In this document: piece by piece, positions 33,630 through 43,000 of the stretch
How the letters are laid out: every line of letters starts with the position of its first letter
Numbering within the stretch: the stretch's first letter is position 1
NCBI RefSeq assembly: GCF_008933115.1
Contig: NZ_WBVO01000001.1
Location: forward strand, 1-64,000
Length of the DNA stretch: 64,000 bases
Direction of reading: 5' to 3'
Source: Phaeocystidibacter luteus
Lineage (GTDB): Bacteria > Bacteroidota > Bacteroidia > Flavobacteriales > Schleiferiaceae
Position numbers and translations under genes: made by a program
Notes under the pieces: generated by a model
Database searches by the model: none
Told to the model about the DNA's origin: nothing
What the model saw: only the letters and a program-made list of their open reading frames with translations

Positions 33630-36600
33630 TCACGGAATAATTGTCACATAGCCCTTGCGCTCGCCGTCTTCAGAATAGAATACATACACGTAGGTATCCT
33701 GCTTGATGTTTCCATCTTTAAAGCGACCATCCCAGAATTCTGAGAATGGAGTATCGGTCACGAAGACCTCTTGACCCCATCTGTTCATAATCACGAAGCG
33801 CGTATTTCGCAAACACGTATTGCCCTTGAGTAGCAAGACGTCATTTACACCATCGCCATTCGGGGAGAAGGCGTTTGGTATGTATATCCTATTGTCAATT
33901 CTGTCGATATCAAGCTCGAATTCGTAATTCCAAATCGAATTACACACGTCGTCAACAATGGTAAGTTTTACGGTTTGAACTCCAGATCGCGGGGCTTTGG
34001 TGTCGGGGAATTTATCCCACTCAACCGTTCCATCTTCCCATTCCCAGCGATAGCGGTAGTAAGAGGAATCGTTTTCATACCTCACGTCAAATCGCCCATT
34101 CTTGCAATCGGACGGCGTGATGTGCACCACCGGAGCTTCTATATCGGTAACAAAATTGACCACCGCTCTAGTCGTATCGAACTTATTGCAAGCGGTATCC
34201 TCCGCGATCATCGTAATGGTGTACTGTCCTTCTTGAGGGTAGGAGTATGCGGGTTCGAAGCCAGTCAGAATGTCTCCATTACCCATGTTCCAAGTGTAGT
34301 TGGTCGATTTCCGACTTTGATTTGTGAGGTACACTGTGCGAGTTGCATCACAAACGGTGTAGTCAACCTCAAAGCCTGCTTTAGGTGCAATTCCTGTGTC
34401 GTGCACGATTGTCAAGTATGCGGTGTCGGAAATGTCGCAGATCGTGTCTATCGCTACTAGGCGGATTTGATACGTTCCGAAATTCACGTAGTTAACGATA
34501 GGCTCGGAAAGAGGGGAAGCGACCCCGTTGCCAAACTCCCATTCATACACGTTAGCGTTACGTGAGTTGTTTGTAAACTGAACAGTAAGCGTGTTACAAA
34601 CCGTGTCAACATCCACTGTGTAATCAATATCTGCCGCAGCTTCAATGCTCACGTCGAAATTGAACTTAACCGATCCCAGATTACAGTTGCTGCTTCGGTT
34701 CGTTTGGCTGTAAGCACCCGCTGTGGTTGGGAATGAATTACTTCCTCCGCAACCTGCGCAAACAGCCTGGTAAATTTGTCCATCCGGACTAAAGCGACTT
34801 GTTCCGCCATCAACGTGTTCACTTACGCTACCTCCAAAATACGTGGCGTAGGATAGGGATTGACCGTTTGCGCTGAGTGACATGAAGTAGAAATCACTTC
34901 CGTCGGTGCTTGTCTGTTCTGCATCACTTGTGGTTGGCAATCCGCGTACATTTCCCCCTAAGAATCCAGCTTGTGAATTCACGGAACCACCCCATCCACT
35001 CAAAAGGATATTCAGGCATTCATCTACATTGAAGGCCGTAGGTACGAGGTTCATGTTATTATTAGCCGAGCTGCCAAAGGCTGTGGAGAAGATAGAGGAG
35101 GATAGGTCGTTGTTAAACTTGTGAATGAACTGTCGGCTAGAACCGTAGCTCCAAGCTCCTGAAGTCTTGGGATAGTTACCTGAAGATTGCCCGAATACGT
35201 AAATGGCGTTGTACTTATCCGAATCAATCAAAAAGCTTTGGTCGTAAGTTGATGTTCCGAGATAGGTAGCAACGGTAAGCGCTCCATTGGCGTCGAATCG
35301 TGCGATATATCCGTCTGTGTTGTTGTTGTATGTTGGGTCGAACCCATTGGTGGTTCCCGGAATAGATTGACTGTTGGTGCCGCCCGTGATGAAAACGAAT
35401 CCATTGTCTGCCACCTCAATTCCATAGCCTTGGTCGGCGCCAGTGCCACCATACATCGTGCTCCATATGAAGCTTGATGCATTCGAGTTCAGCTTCGTAA
35501 TTCCCGCGTCACACTGGCCCGCAATGCCACCGACATTTGAATTTACTAGAGGATAATCGCTACTGAAAGTGGTGGTGACCACATAAATGTTGTCGTTTGG
35601 ATCTACGATTACTTCTCCACGAGAACCATCGCCGTAATTGCGTTGGATAGCTGTGTTAATGGCTTCTCTTCCCGAGCCGCCGATATAGGTTGAACCCACG
35701 AGGTTGCTACCGTTTTGGGAGAATACCGCGATGAATGCGTCGGTCCCTGCAGGGAATCCGTAAAATGGATTGTTGAGAGGGTAGAAGCTGAAAGGCACTG
35801 TGTTTGGACCACCGCCAAAGGTGTTGTCTGCTGAGTTGGCCGAGGTAGGGAAGTTTGATGACCCTGTAACTCCATAGACGATGAGTTGACCTTGGCTATT
35901 CACAATCATAGAATGGGGCTGGTCGCTCTCACTGCCACCGAGGTAGGTAGCGTAGAGAAGTGACTTTCCATCTGGACTGAATTTGGAAATGGTCGCGTCT
36001 ACATAAGTGAGATTCGGACTAGGTCCATCGGTGAAGTTAGGATCATAGACACCGTTAGTGGTCGGATATCCCGTGCCAAAGCAAATCCCAGAACCATAGA
36101 GACCGCCATTCAAATCGTAAGTAGCAGAAAATCCCCAATTATCTGATGTGGAGCCTGAAAATGTTGAAAATACGACGGTTGGATCAATGATGAGCGGTAG
36201 AGAGGAATCATATGCTCCAACATCGAAGCTTGCGACCCCGTTGCTCAACTGAAAGGAAGATGGGATGATTACTTTTTCGCCATTCACAATCTGATAAACG
36301 ACAGGTGCCCATTCAACAACATCGCCAAAAGGGGCCTTGTAATGCAGTTCACCTTCGATAATTTCCATTTCGGTTCCCACAACACTCCATTGGATTGCAG
36401 TGGGGTTACCTCCAGGATTTACGATAAAGTCGTATTTGAAATGGTCGTCTTTCGAGTAGTACCGGATATCGATGTTCGGATAGAAGTCGTTGTAAGTGAC
36501 AGAGCCGTAGAGTGGGACCTCGGAAGCCCATTTGCTTTCGTCGTTGCCTCTGAAATAATTCCTATGATACGGGGCTTTATGCCCACCGCTACTTGGAGCC

Positions 36601-36944
36601 ATCTTATTTGCGCCGACATACTCGACCGTATATGCGATGCTCTGAATGCGATTGAACGGCACAACAGGTTCATGATGATGACCTTCATGGTCGTGGGCAT
36701 GGTGCTGGTGTTGGCCGCGTGAAAGTTGTTCTGGATTGAGAAGGTGAACGGAATAGCCACCTGGCTCGAAGAAAACACCGCCGTTGTTGAGGTTCAGGCT
36801 ATAGTCGAATGGACCTTCCCATTGACCTTGATTTGCTTCAAAAATGGCGTGCACACTCATTCGCTCTGCTTCAATTTGAGCAAAGCCGCCAAGTGATAGC
36901 AGGGTGGCTATCAGCATGTAAAGCGAAGAATAGAGTTTGCGCAT
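33630..36944 (-). CDS. Large secreted protein with PKD domains and T9SS type B sorting domain
   Basis: About 1104 residues from the Met at 36944 (MRKLYSSLYMLIATLLSLGGFAQ signal peptide); the frame is open to 36995. After an N-terminal region with a His-rich patch (HQHHAHDHEGHHHEP) comes a beta-propeller-like stretch of SBBP-type repeats (ATYLGGSESDQPHSMIVN, then TYFGGSVSEHVDGG). Three or four PKD-like domains follow (YEWEFGNG, YTWNMGNGD, YRWEWEDG). The last 85 residues are a gliding-motility-associated type B sorting domain (IPNAFSPNGDGVNDVLLL, MNRWGQEVF, WDG). It is probably exported by T9SS and held at the cell surface; it may be an adhesin. Confidence 0.92.
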   Translation of the reverse strand: MRKLYSSLYMLIATLLSLGGFAQIEAERMSVHAIFEANQGQWEGPFDYSLNLNNGGVFFEPGGYSVHLLNPEQLSRGQHQHHAHDHEGHHHEPVVPFNRIQSIAYTVEYVGANKMAPSSGGHKAPYHRNYFRGNDESKWASEVPLYGSVTYNDFYPNIDIRYYSKDDHFKYDFIVNPGGNPTAIQWSVVGTEMEIIEGELHYKAPFGDVVEWAPVVYQIVNGEKVIIPSSFQLSNGVASFDVGAYDSSLPLIIDPTVVFSTFSGSTSDNWGFSATYDLNGGLYGSGICFGTGYPTTNGVYDPNFTDGPSPNLTYVDATISKFSPDGKSLLYATYLGGSESDQPHSMIVNSQGQLIVYGVTGSSNFPTSANSADNTFGGGPNTVPFSFYPLNNPFYGFPAGTDAFIAVFSQNGSNLVGSTYIGGSGREAINTAIQRNYGDGSRGEVIVDPNDNIYVVTTTFSSDYPLVNSNVGGIAGQCDAGITKLNSNASSFIWSTMYGGTGADQGYGIEVADNGFVFITGGTNSQSIPGTTNGFDPTYNNNTDGYIARFDANGALTVATYLGTSTYDQSFLIDSDKYNAIYVFGQSSGNYPKTSGAWSYGSSRQFIHKFNNDLSSSIFSTAFGSSANNNMNLVPTAFNVDECLNILLSGWGGSVNSQAGFLGGNVRGLPTTSDAEQTSTDGSDFYFMSLSANGQSLSYATYFGGSVSEHVDGGTSRFSPDGQIYQAVCAGCGGSNSFPTTAGAYSQTNRSSNCNLGSVKFNFDVSIEAAADIDYTVDVDTVCNTLTVQFTNNSRNANVYEWEFGNGVASPLSEPIVNYVNFGTYQIRLVAIDTICDISDTAYLTIVHDTGIAPKAGFEVDYTVCDATRTVYLTNQSRKSTNYTWNMGNGDILTGFEPAYSYPQEGQYTITMIAEDTACNKFDTTRAVVNFVTDIEAPVVHITPSDCKNGRFDVRYENDSSYYRYRWEWEDGTVEWDKFPDTKAPRSGVQTVKLTIVDDVCNSIWNYEFELDIDRIDNRIYIPNAFSPNGDGVNDVLLLKGNTCLRNTRFVIMNRWGQEVFVTDTPFSEFWDGRFKDGNIKQDTYVYVFYSEDGERKGYVTIIP

Positions 36945-37014
36945 ACTATCTAAAATACGATGGATTAACGACTTTGTTGCCTGTGGGTCAACCATCGTGC
37001 CATCTTTTCTCGTG

Positions 37015-38166
37015 TTAGGTCACTCTCGTCGCGTGAATGAAAAGGGAGGTCTTTTTACCTTTTCCTAGCGCGAAGAGAAAATCTGAATCGCTCTCCTGAA
37101 CTTTAAGTCGTTTCCGAATTTCTTCTGGTCGTTCATAATAGTAACGCGACACAATGGCCAAACGTTGCGGTAAATTCTTCATTTTGTAAGGTTTACCGAT
37201 ATCATATATACGAAAAACTCTACCTGGAAAGGCCTCATGTGGCTCATCGGATGTGTAAAGATTTACCTCCTTCAACGGTTTAACCAATCCATTTTGGAAT
37301 GCCCACTCATCCGCTAGATTGGCTTTTATAAGCGCTGCTGAAGGATCATATAAGAATTCTCCCCACTCTCCTTGCTCGGGTTTTCTGAATTCGGTCGATG
37401 TGAACTTCCACCCATCTTCGTGCAATTCCACGGCTGAAATGTCTACTTCTTCAGTTGATTGCCTGTTCGCAAAAACCAACACTTCCTTCACTTCACCTCT
37501 CACGGCTACAACCTCGATGCGGACAACGTTGGAGAGTTCATTAATGATGGCTGAAAGGTCGAATAACGGGGATAGTTTCACACAAATATGCTGACCATAC
37601 TCGAGAAGTGAAGGCCAGAGTTCCGTGAGGTTTGGGGTCATTCGATGCAGGGCAACCGTTCGTTTTCCATCTTCGTTTCTCCTTGAAGGATCGAGGTAAA
37701 TCCAATCGTACTTCTCCGAGTTCGATTTCATGAATTCCTCAGCCGTTGAAACATGAAGGTGGATATCTACGCCAAGCGACTTTAAGTTGTGAACGGTTCT
37801 TTCCGCGAGTTCTGCGTTTGGTTCTATACCGGTGAGCTTGGTACTTTTTTGTCCAATTTGCCACGAGTCAATTCCACTGCCGAGCGTAAGGTCCAGGACA
37901 TTTCCGGACATCTCCGTCGCTTTATATTTGGCTGTTATTGTGCTGCTGGCCTGCGAGAGATTCTCGACAGGAGGGAGGTGTAGTCCAAAATTACCAGCCC
38001 ATTCGGGAACTTTTGTTTCAAGCTTCTTTCTTGTCGAAACCTGCTCGATCATCCACTTGACTTTCTCTCTATCCTCAGGCTTGGCTTTCAGCAAGAGATC
38101 AGCGGCATGGGTATGCTTGTGCTCCTCGTAAAAGGCACGTATGTCATCTTCAGCAAAAGGAAGCAT
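37015..38166 (-). CDS. Class I SAM-dependent methyltransferase with THUMP-like C-terminal domain
   Basis: A protein of 383 residues. The SAM-binding region is at about 92-115 (VLDLTLGSGIDSWQIGQ; GIEPNAELAERTV), and the family motif YLDPSRRNEDGKR occurs where other family members have DPARR. The C-terminal 80 residues resemble the THUMP-like domain, which suggests an RNA substrate, but this is inference. It is cytosolic. The start (38166) is 2 bp after the AI-2E gene stop, so it ends the DUF4159-AI-2E operon. Confidence 0.85.
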   Translation of the reverse strand: MLPFAEDDIRAFYEEHKHTHAADLLLKAKPEDREKVKWMIEQVSTRKKLETKVPEWAGNFGLHLPPVENLSQASSTITAKYKATEMSGNVLDLTLGSGIDSWQIGQKSTKLTGIEPNAELAERTVHNLKSLGVDIHLHVSTAEEFMKSNSEKYDWIYLDPSRRNEDGKRTVALHRMTPNLTELWPSLLEYGQHICVKLSPLFDLSAIINELSNVVRIEVVAVRGEVKEVLVFANRQSTEEVDISAVELHEDGWKFTSTEFRKPEQGEWGEFLYDPSAALIKANLADEWAFQNGLVKPLKEVNLYTSDEPHEAFPGRVFRIYDIGKPYKMKNLPQRLAIVSRYYYERPEEIRKRLKVQESDSDFLFALGKGKKTSLFIHATRVT

Positions 38167-38168
38167 AG

Positions 38169-39293
38169 CTACGCGTTTTTACTGAGCGTCTGGATGAATT
38201 TGACGTTGACTTCAAACTCCTTAGCTACAATTCTGAGAATGGAGTACAATGGTACGGCCACGACCATACCAGCAATGCCTGAAAGCGTACCGGCAATAGA
38301 GATGACGATGAAAATCTCCAGCGGGTGAGCATTGATGCTGTTACTGAAGATGAGCGGTTGAGAAACCACATTATCAATGAGTTGCACTATGGTAAAGACA
38401 CCAAGAATCTGACCTGACAGCAACAAGAAGTTGAGGTCGGGTTCGGCTGCAAGCTCCTGACCTAAGCCCAGCACAAGTCCGAAGGCAATGCCTACGATTG
38501 GTCCAATGTATGGGATGACATTCATGGTTGCGGCGAACAGCGCGATGATGACTGCATTTTCGAAGCCGATCAAGGTGAGTCCTAGGTAAACCATAAGGAA
38601 GATGGAGGAAAGTTGGATAACAAGCCCAACGATATACCGGGTAAGTGTTTTCTTCACTTTTGGAACGATATGGCGGATTTTCTCGGTGTACTTATCATTG
38701 ATGAAGTTATCGATGATGGTATCTGCCAGTTTCTCTTCCTTCAAGAAGAAGAATAGGATGAAGGTGACGGAGAAAATGGCGATGGCAATGTTGCCCATGC
38801 CGGACACAAGTGATCCGAAGGTGGATTGAACCGTATCGATACTGATGATATTAGTCAACGTTCGAGGTCCTTCCTCCCCTTGAGTAGAGGAGCCATCTGT
38901 ATTCAGCACGTCCTCTAAGATTTCCCAATCACCCGCGAATTCTTGCAGATAGGTAAACTCATTTTCGAATCGGTGGAAGAGATGTTGGTAGTCGATTTTA
39001 CCAAGGACGCCAATTTCATGAACTACAGCAGGTGCTAGAAGACTAATGGCTCCGGCAAAAGTGCCGAACATAACGATGATGGTAATCATGGACCGTAGCC
39101 AAATAGGCATGGGTTTGCCTTTGATTTGGATGCGATTCAGAATGCGGACAATTGGTTTGCCTAAGAACGTGAGGATACCTGCGATAATGAGGTACACAAT
39201 CATCGCTTTCACGGTATACAATAGCCAAGCGATTCCACAAATAAGCAGTAGCCATCCAATGAGTTGGAAAGCGTTCTTCACGAAATCATTCAT
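38169..39293 (-). CDS. AI-2E family transporter / PerM-like permease
   Basis: A protein of 374 residues from the Met at 39293 (an alternative Met lies at 39302). About eight membrane segments in the pattern of the AI-2E exporter family: two N-terminal helices, a soluble part (about 100-170), then helices including NVIPYIGPIVGIAFGLVLGLG and GIAGMVVAVPLYSILRIV. Substrates range from autoinducer-2 to sodium/protons, so the substrate here is unknown. It overlaps the DUF4159 gene by several bases and precedes the methyltransferase. Confidence 0.9.
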   Translation of the reverse strand: MNDFVKNAFQLIGWLLLICGIAWLLYTVKAMIVYLIIAGILTFLGKPIVRILNRIQIKGKPMPIWLRSMITIIVMFGTFAGAISLLAPAVVHEIGVLGKIDYQHLFHRFENEFTYLQEFAGDWEILEDVLNTDGSSTQGEEGPRTLTNIISIDTVQSTFGSLVSGMGNIAIAIFSVTFILFFFLKEEKLADTIIDNFINDKYTEKIRHIVPKVKKTLTRYIVGLVIQLSSIFLMVYLGLTLIGFENAVIIALFAATMNVIPYIGPIVGIAFGLVLGLGQELAAEPDLNFLLLSGQILGVFTIVQLIDNVVSQPLIFSNSINAHPLEIFIVISIAGTLSGIAGMVVAVPLYSILRIVAKEFEVNVKFIQTLSKNA

Positions 39294-39969
39294 CTTGAAC
39301 ATAGACCGAACCGTTAAATGCGTAACTAATCAAATTTGCTCCCATTTGGAGGGCTTTGAGGCGAACAGACTCTGGGTCGTTGTGAATTTCAGGATCTTCC
39401 CAGCCATCTCCAAGATCCGCTTCAAAGGTGTAGAAAACGGCAAGCCTGCCATCAATGAAAATTCCAAATGCTTTGGGACTTCCACCGTCGTGCTCGTGAA
39501 TCTTAGGTAACCCTTCTTCTAGGAGGTAGGGAGCTTTAAAGATGGGGTGAGTGGCGGAGATTTCTGTGAGTTCGAATTCTGGGAAGAGCGATTCTAGCTG
39601 GGGACGGATATAGGGATCCATGCCGTAATTATCGTCCACATGCAAAAAACCACCCGCCTTGAGCCACGTTCGAATGTTGTTCAATTCAGCCTCATTCCAT
39701 TCTATGTTTCCATGCCCCGTCAGGTGAACGAAAGGATAATTCAGTAGGTCGGGAGACCCAGCTTCAACCACCTGATATTCTGGTGATAAGTCCATGTTCA
39801 GGTTGTCATTACAGAACGAAATCAAATTCGTTAACGAACTGGGGTTGCCATACCAATCGCCTCCTCCGCGGTACTTCATAACCGCCAATTCATAGGTAGG
39901 TGACGCGTTTGAAATGAAGAGAAACGCAGTGGTAATCAGAAGAATAGCTGTAGAGAGTCTTTTGAACAT
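39286..39969 (-). CDS. DUF4159 domain protein, secreted
   Basis: A protein of 227 residues with a signal peptide (about 1-22). The remainder matches DUF4159: AVMKYRGGGDWYGNPSSL, LTGHGNIEWNEAELNNIRTWL and GGFLHVDDNYGMDP, a flavodoxin/GATase-like fold of unknown function that is common in Bacteroidota. It begins the operon with the AI-2E permease and the methyltransferase. Confidence 0.88.
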   Translation of the reverse strand: MFKRLSTAILLITTAFLFISNASPTYELAVMKYRGGGDWYGNPSSLTNLISFCNDNLNMDLSPEYQVVEAGSPDLLNYPFVHLTGHGNIEWNEAELNNIRTWLKAGGFLHVDDNYGMDPYIRPQLESLFPEFELTEISATHPIFKAPYLLEEGLPKIHEHDGGSPKAFGIFIDGRLAVFYTFEADLGDGWEDPEIHNDPESVRLKALQMGANLISYAFNGSVYVQDE

Positions 39970-39973
39970 ATTT

Positions 39974-39981
39974 CAAAGGTA
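39974..39981 (-). promoter_or_regulatory. Putative -7 box for the DUF4159 operon
   Basis: On the minus strand TACCTTTG, a full TAnnTTTG match four to five bases before the ATG at 39969, implying a leaderless transcript. No TTG at the usual distance upstream. Confidence 0.4.
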
Positions 39982-40058
39982 AGCGTTTCGATTATCCTGT
40001 TCTATTGATTTTCAATCAACTATTCAAGTCTGTAACTCATTGAGGCAACCTTTCATGT

Positions 40059-43000
40059 GTGAATATGCGTACATTGTGTAAAACAAAAACACACCTGGTG
40101 AAGAGAGCGCTACCCCTATTACTTTTTGCACTCTATGCCGTTTCTGGATTTGGGCAATGTATTGAGAGCATGCCTTACTTCGAAGATTTTTCTTCGTCGA
40201 GCTTTGTTGTACCCGCAACAGACCCAGCGGCTGGGAGCATACCTACGTGCTGGACAAGAAGTCACACAGCTGGCTTTTATTGGCGTCCAGATCAAGGAAC
40301 TACAGGAACATTTAACTCCGGACCAAGCGGAGATAAAACTACCGGATCGGGAAAATACCTCGTTTGTGAGGCCGATTTTTCTGCACAGCATACGCTGACA
40401 AGTGCTCTGACGCCTTACGTCGACTTGAGCAGTGCTACCAGCCCAGAAGTGCGATTCTGGCGTCACATGTTTGGGTTCCAAATCACCAACCTCATCGTTC
40501 AAGTTCAAGAGTTCGGGTCAACCTCGTGGACGAACATTGGAACTTTCGGCAGTAATCAGACATCGAGTACTTCTGCATGGACAGAGGGAGTAGGGTCTTT
40601 GGCTGCGTACGCGGGCGATACCATTCGTCTCAGGTTCGTTGCCAGCCGAAACAGTGGTTTCGGAACGCGCGTTCAAACGGCCATCGACGATATTCTCATT
40701 GCAGAATCTACCACTTGTGCACCGCCAAATAACCTCAACGTTCAATCGAAGACGGCTACGTCTGTTACTCTCAACTGGTTCACTTCAAATAGTACACCTT
40801 CAGCTGAGATCCGATACGTAGAAGCTGGCCAGCCCATCAGCAGCGCAACCATTATCAACACAAATTCTGTACGACCATTTACAGTAACGGGATTAAATCC
40901 GAGTACTACGTATTTATTCTGGGTGAGAGACAGTTGCCAAACAGGACAAAGAAGTCCGTGGATTGGACCTCTCAGCGAAACTACAGTTTGTGGAGTGGTT
41001 AATGCTCCTTGGACCGAAGGCTTTGAATCGACAGCTTTTGGAAACCCAATAAACTTCAACGATGCGGGTTCAATTAATCCATGTTGGATAAGGGTGCCAT
41101 CTTCGAATGGGTACCTGTTTTATCCTGGGCCAGGAGCCTTCACGACCAACTTTTCTGGTCCGAGTGGGGCGAAATCGGGTACTAAGTGGATACAGGCTGA
41201 CCGTTCGGGATTTGGTGCAAACACGAGCGCTTCATTCCGTAGTCCACAAATCAGCTTAAGCCCATTGACGAATCCAGAGCTCAGCTTCTGGTACCACATG
41301 TACGGTTCGAACATCAACAAACTTGAAATTGAGGTTAAATCGGCTACGGGACCTTGGACCCTCGTTCGTACAATTAACGGACAGCAGCAGAGTAGTAAAA
41401 CTCAGGCTTGGGAAGAGGATGTGATTTCACTCTCATCATTCGCAAATAACAATATTTTCATCCGTTTCACAGCATATCATTCTGGGAGCAATTTCAATGC
41501 TATAATTGCTTTGGATGATGTGAGTGTCCGTGAGGCACCGCCTTGTCCACGTCCGAATCCGTTTACCCTGTCATCCGTTACTTCAACCTCAGCGACCTTT
41601 GCCTTTACTTCGGGAGGAACATCACCATGGCAAATCGAATATGGCACCCCTGGATTCACTCCAGGTTCCGGCACGCTCGTAACCGTAACGACTAATCCAG
41701 CTACGATTACCGGCTTGACTCCTCAAACGAGTTATGACTTTTACATTCGGGATACATGCGGCACCTTTGGAGTGAGCCAATGGACTGGCCCTGTGCCGGT
41801 GACTACCGACTGTGCACCGACATCGGCGCCGTATGTTGAAAATTTCGATGGATCCACCTGGTCCCCAGGGACTTTTGGAGTCCAAGGAACGCTAGATCCG
41901 TGCTGGTCAGCAACCGATGATGCCAACGACTATTTCTGGACGCCATCACCACCGGCATTCGTCAATGCGAATTCTGGTCCACAGGCAGATCACACAACGG
42001 GAGTAGGCGACTATCTGTATACCGACGGAGGATTCTTTGGGACGTCAAATGACACCGCTCTTGCGGAATCACCGCTCATAGATTTATCACCGCTTACCAC
42101 TCCAGAATTGACATTCTGGTATCACATGTTCGGTGCCAATATTTCATCGCTCCGCTTGTATGTAGATGACGGTACAGGTTGGCAGTTGGAATGGTCAAAA
42201 ACGGGACAACAACAAACGGGCGGAGGAGATGCCTGGAAGGAAGCTGTTGTAAACCTCAGCTCGTATGCGGGGTCAACAATCAAACTGAGATTTGTTGGAA
42301 AGCGTACAGCGACAATAGGTAATCAAATGCGAATTGCCATTGATGATGTGGACATTCACGAAGAACCACCTTGCCCAAAGCCAACACAGCTTTCCGTTGG
42401 AAATGCCACACTTACAACTCTAGATGTTTCATGGAATACCGCGGGAGGATCAGCGTGGATTATTGAATACGGTCCTAGTGGATTCCCAATAGGAACGGGA
42501 ACAACAGTAAATACAACTGCTTCACCAACAACAATTACCGGATTGTTACCATCTACCACTTACGATGTTTACATCTACAATGATTGTGGCACGAACGGAA
42601 CAAGTGATGAGGAAGGTCCAGAATCCGCCACTACACTATGCGGAGTAGTTCCTGCTCCATTTACGGAGACGTTCGAAAGCCCGGGATGGGTGGTTTCACC
42701 TCAATTCAATGGCATAGGTGATATTGAGAGCTGTTGGTTTAGATCGGATACGGTGAATTACGTTTGGAAGGTAGAGAACAAGCAAACCTTCCCTACGAAT
42801 TCTGGTCCGACCGTAGACCACACCACAGGTAGCGGTAAGTACGCGTACACAGATGACATCGGGTTCTCGGCCAATATTTCGAGTCTCCGCACTCCAGAAA
42901 TTGATCTTGCTCCGTTGGATACACCGGAACTCCGTTTCTGGTATTACATGTACGGTAATAACATCACGTCACTCCAAGTTCAAGTTCGAGAAGGAGGCAC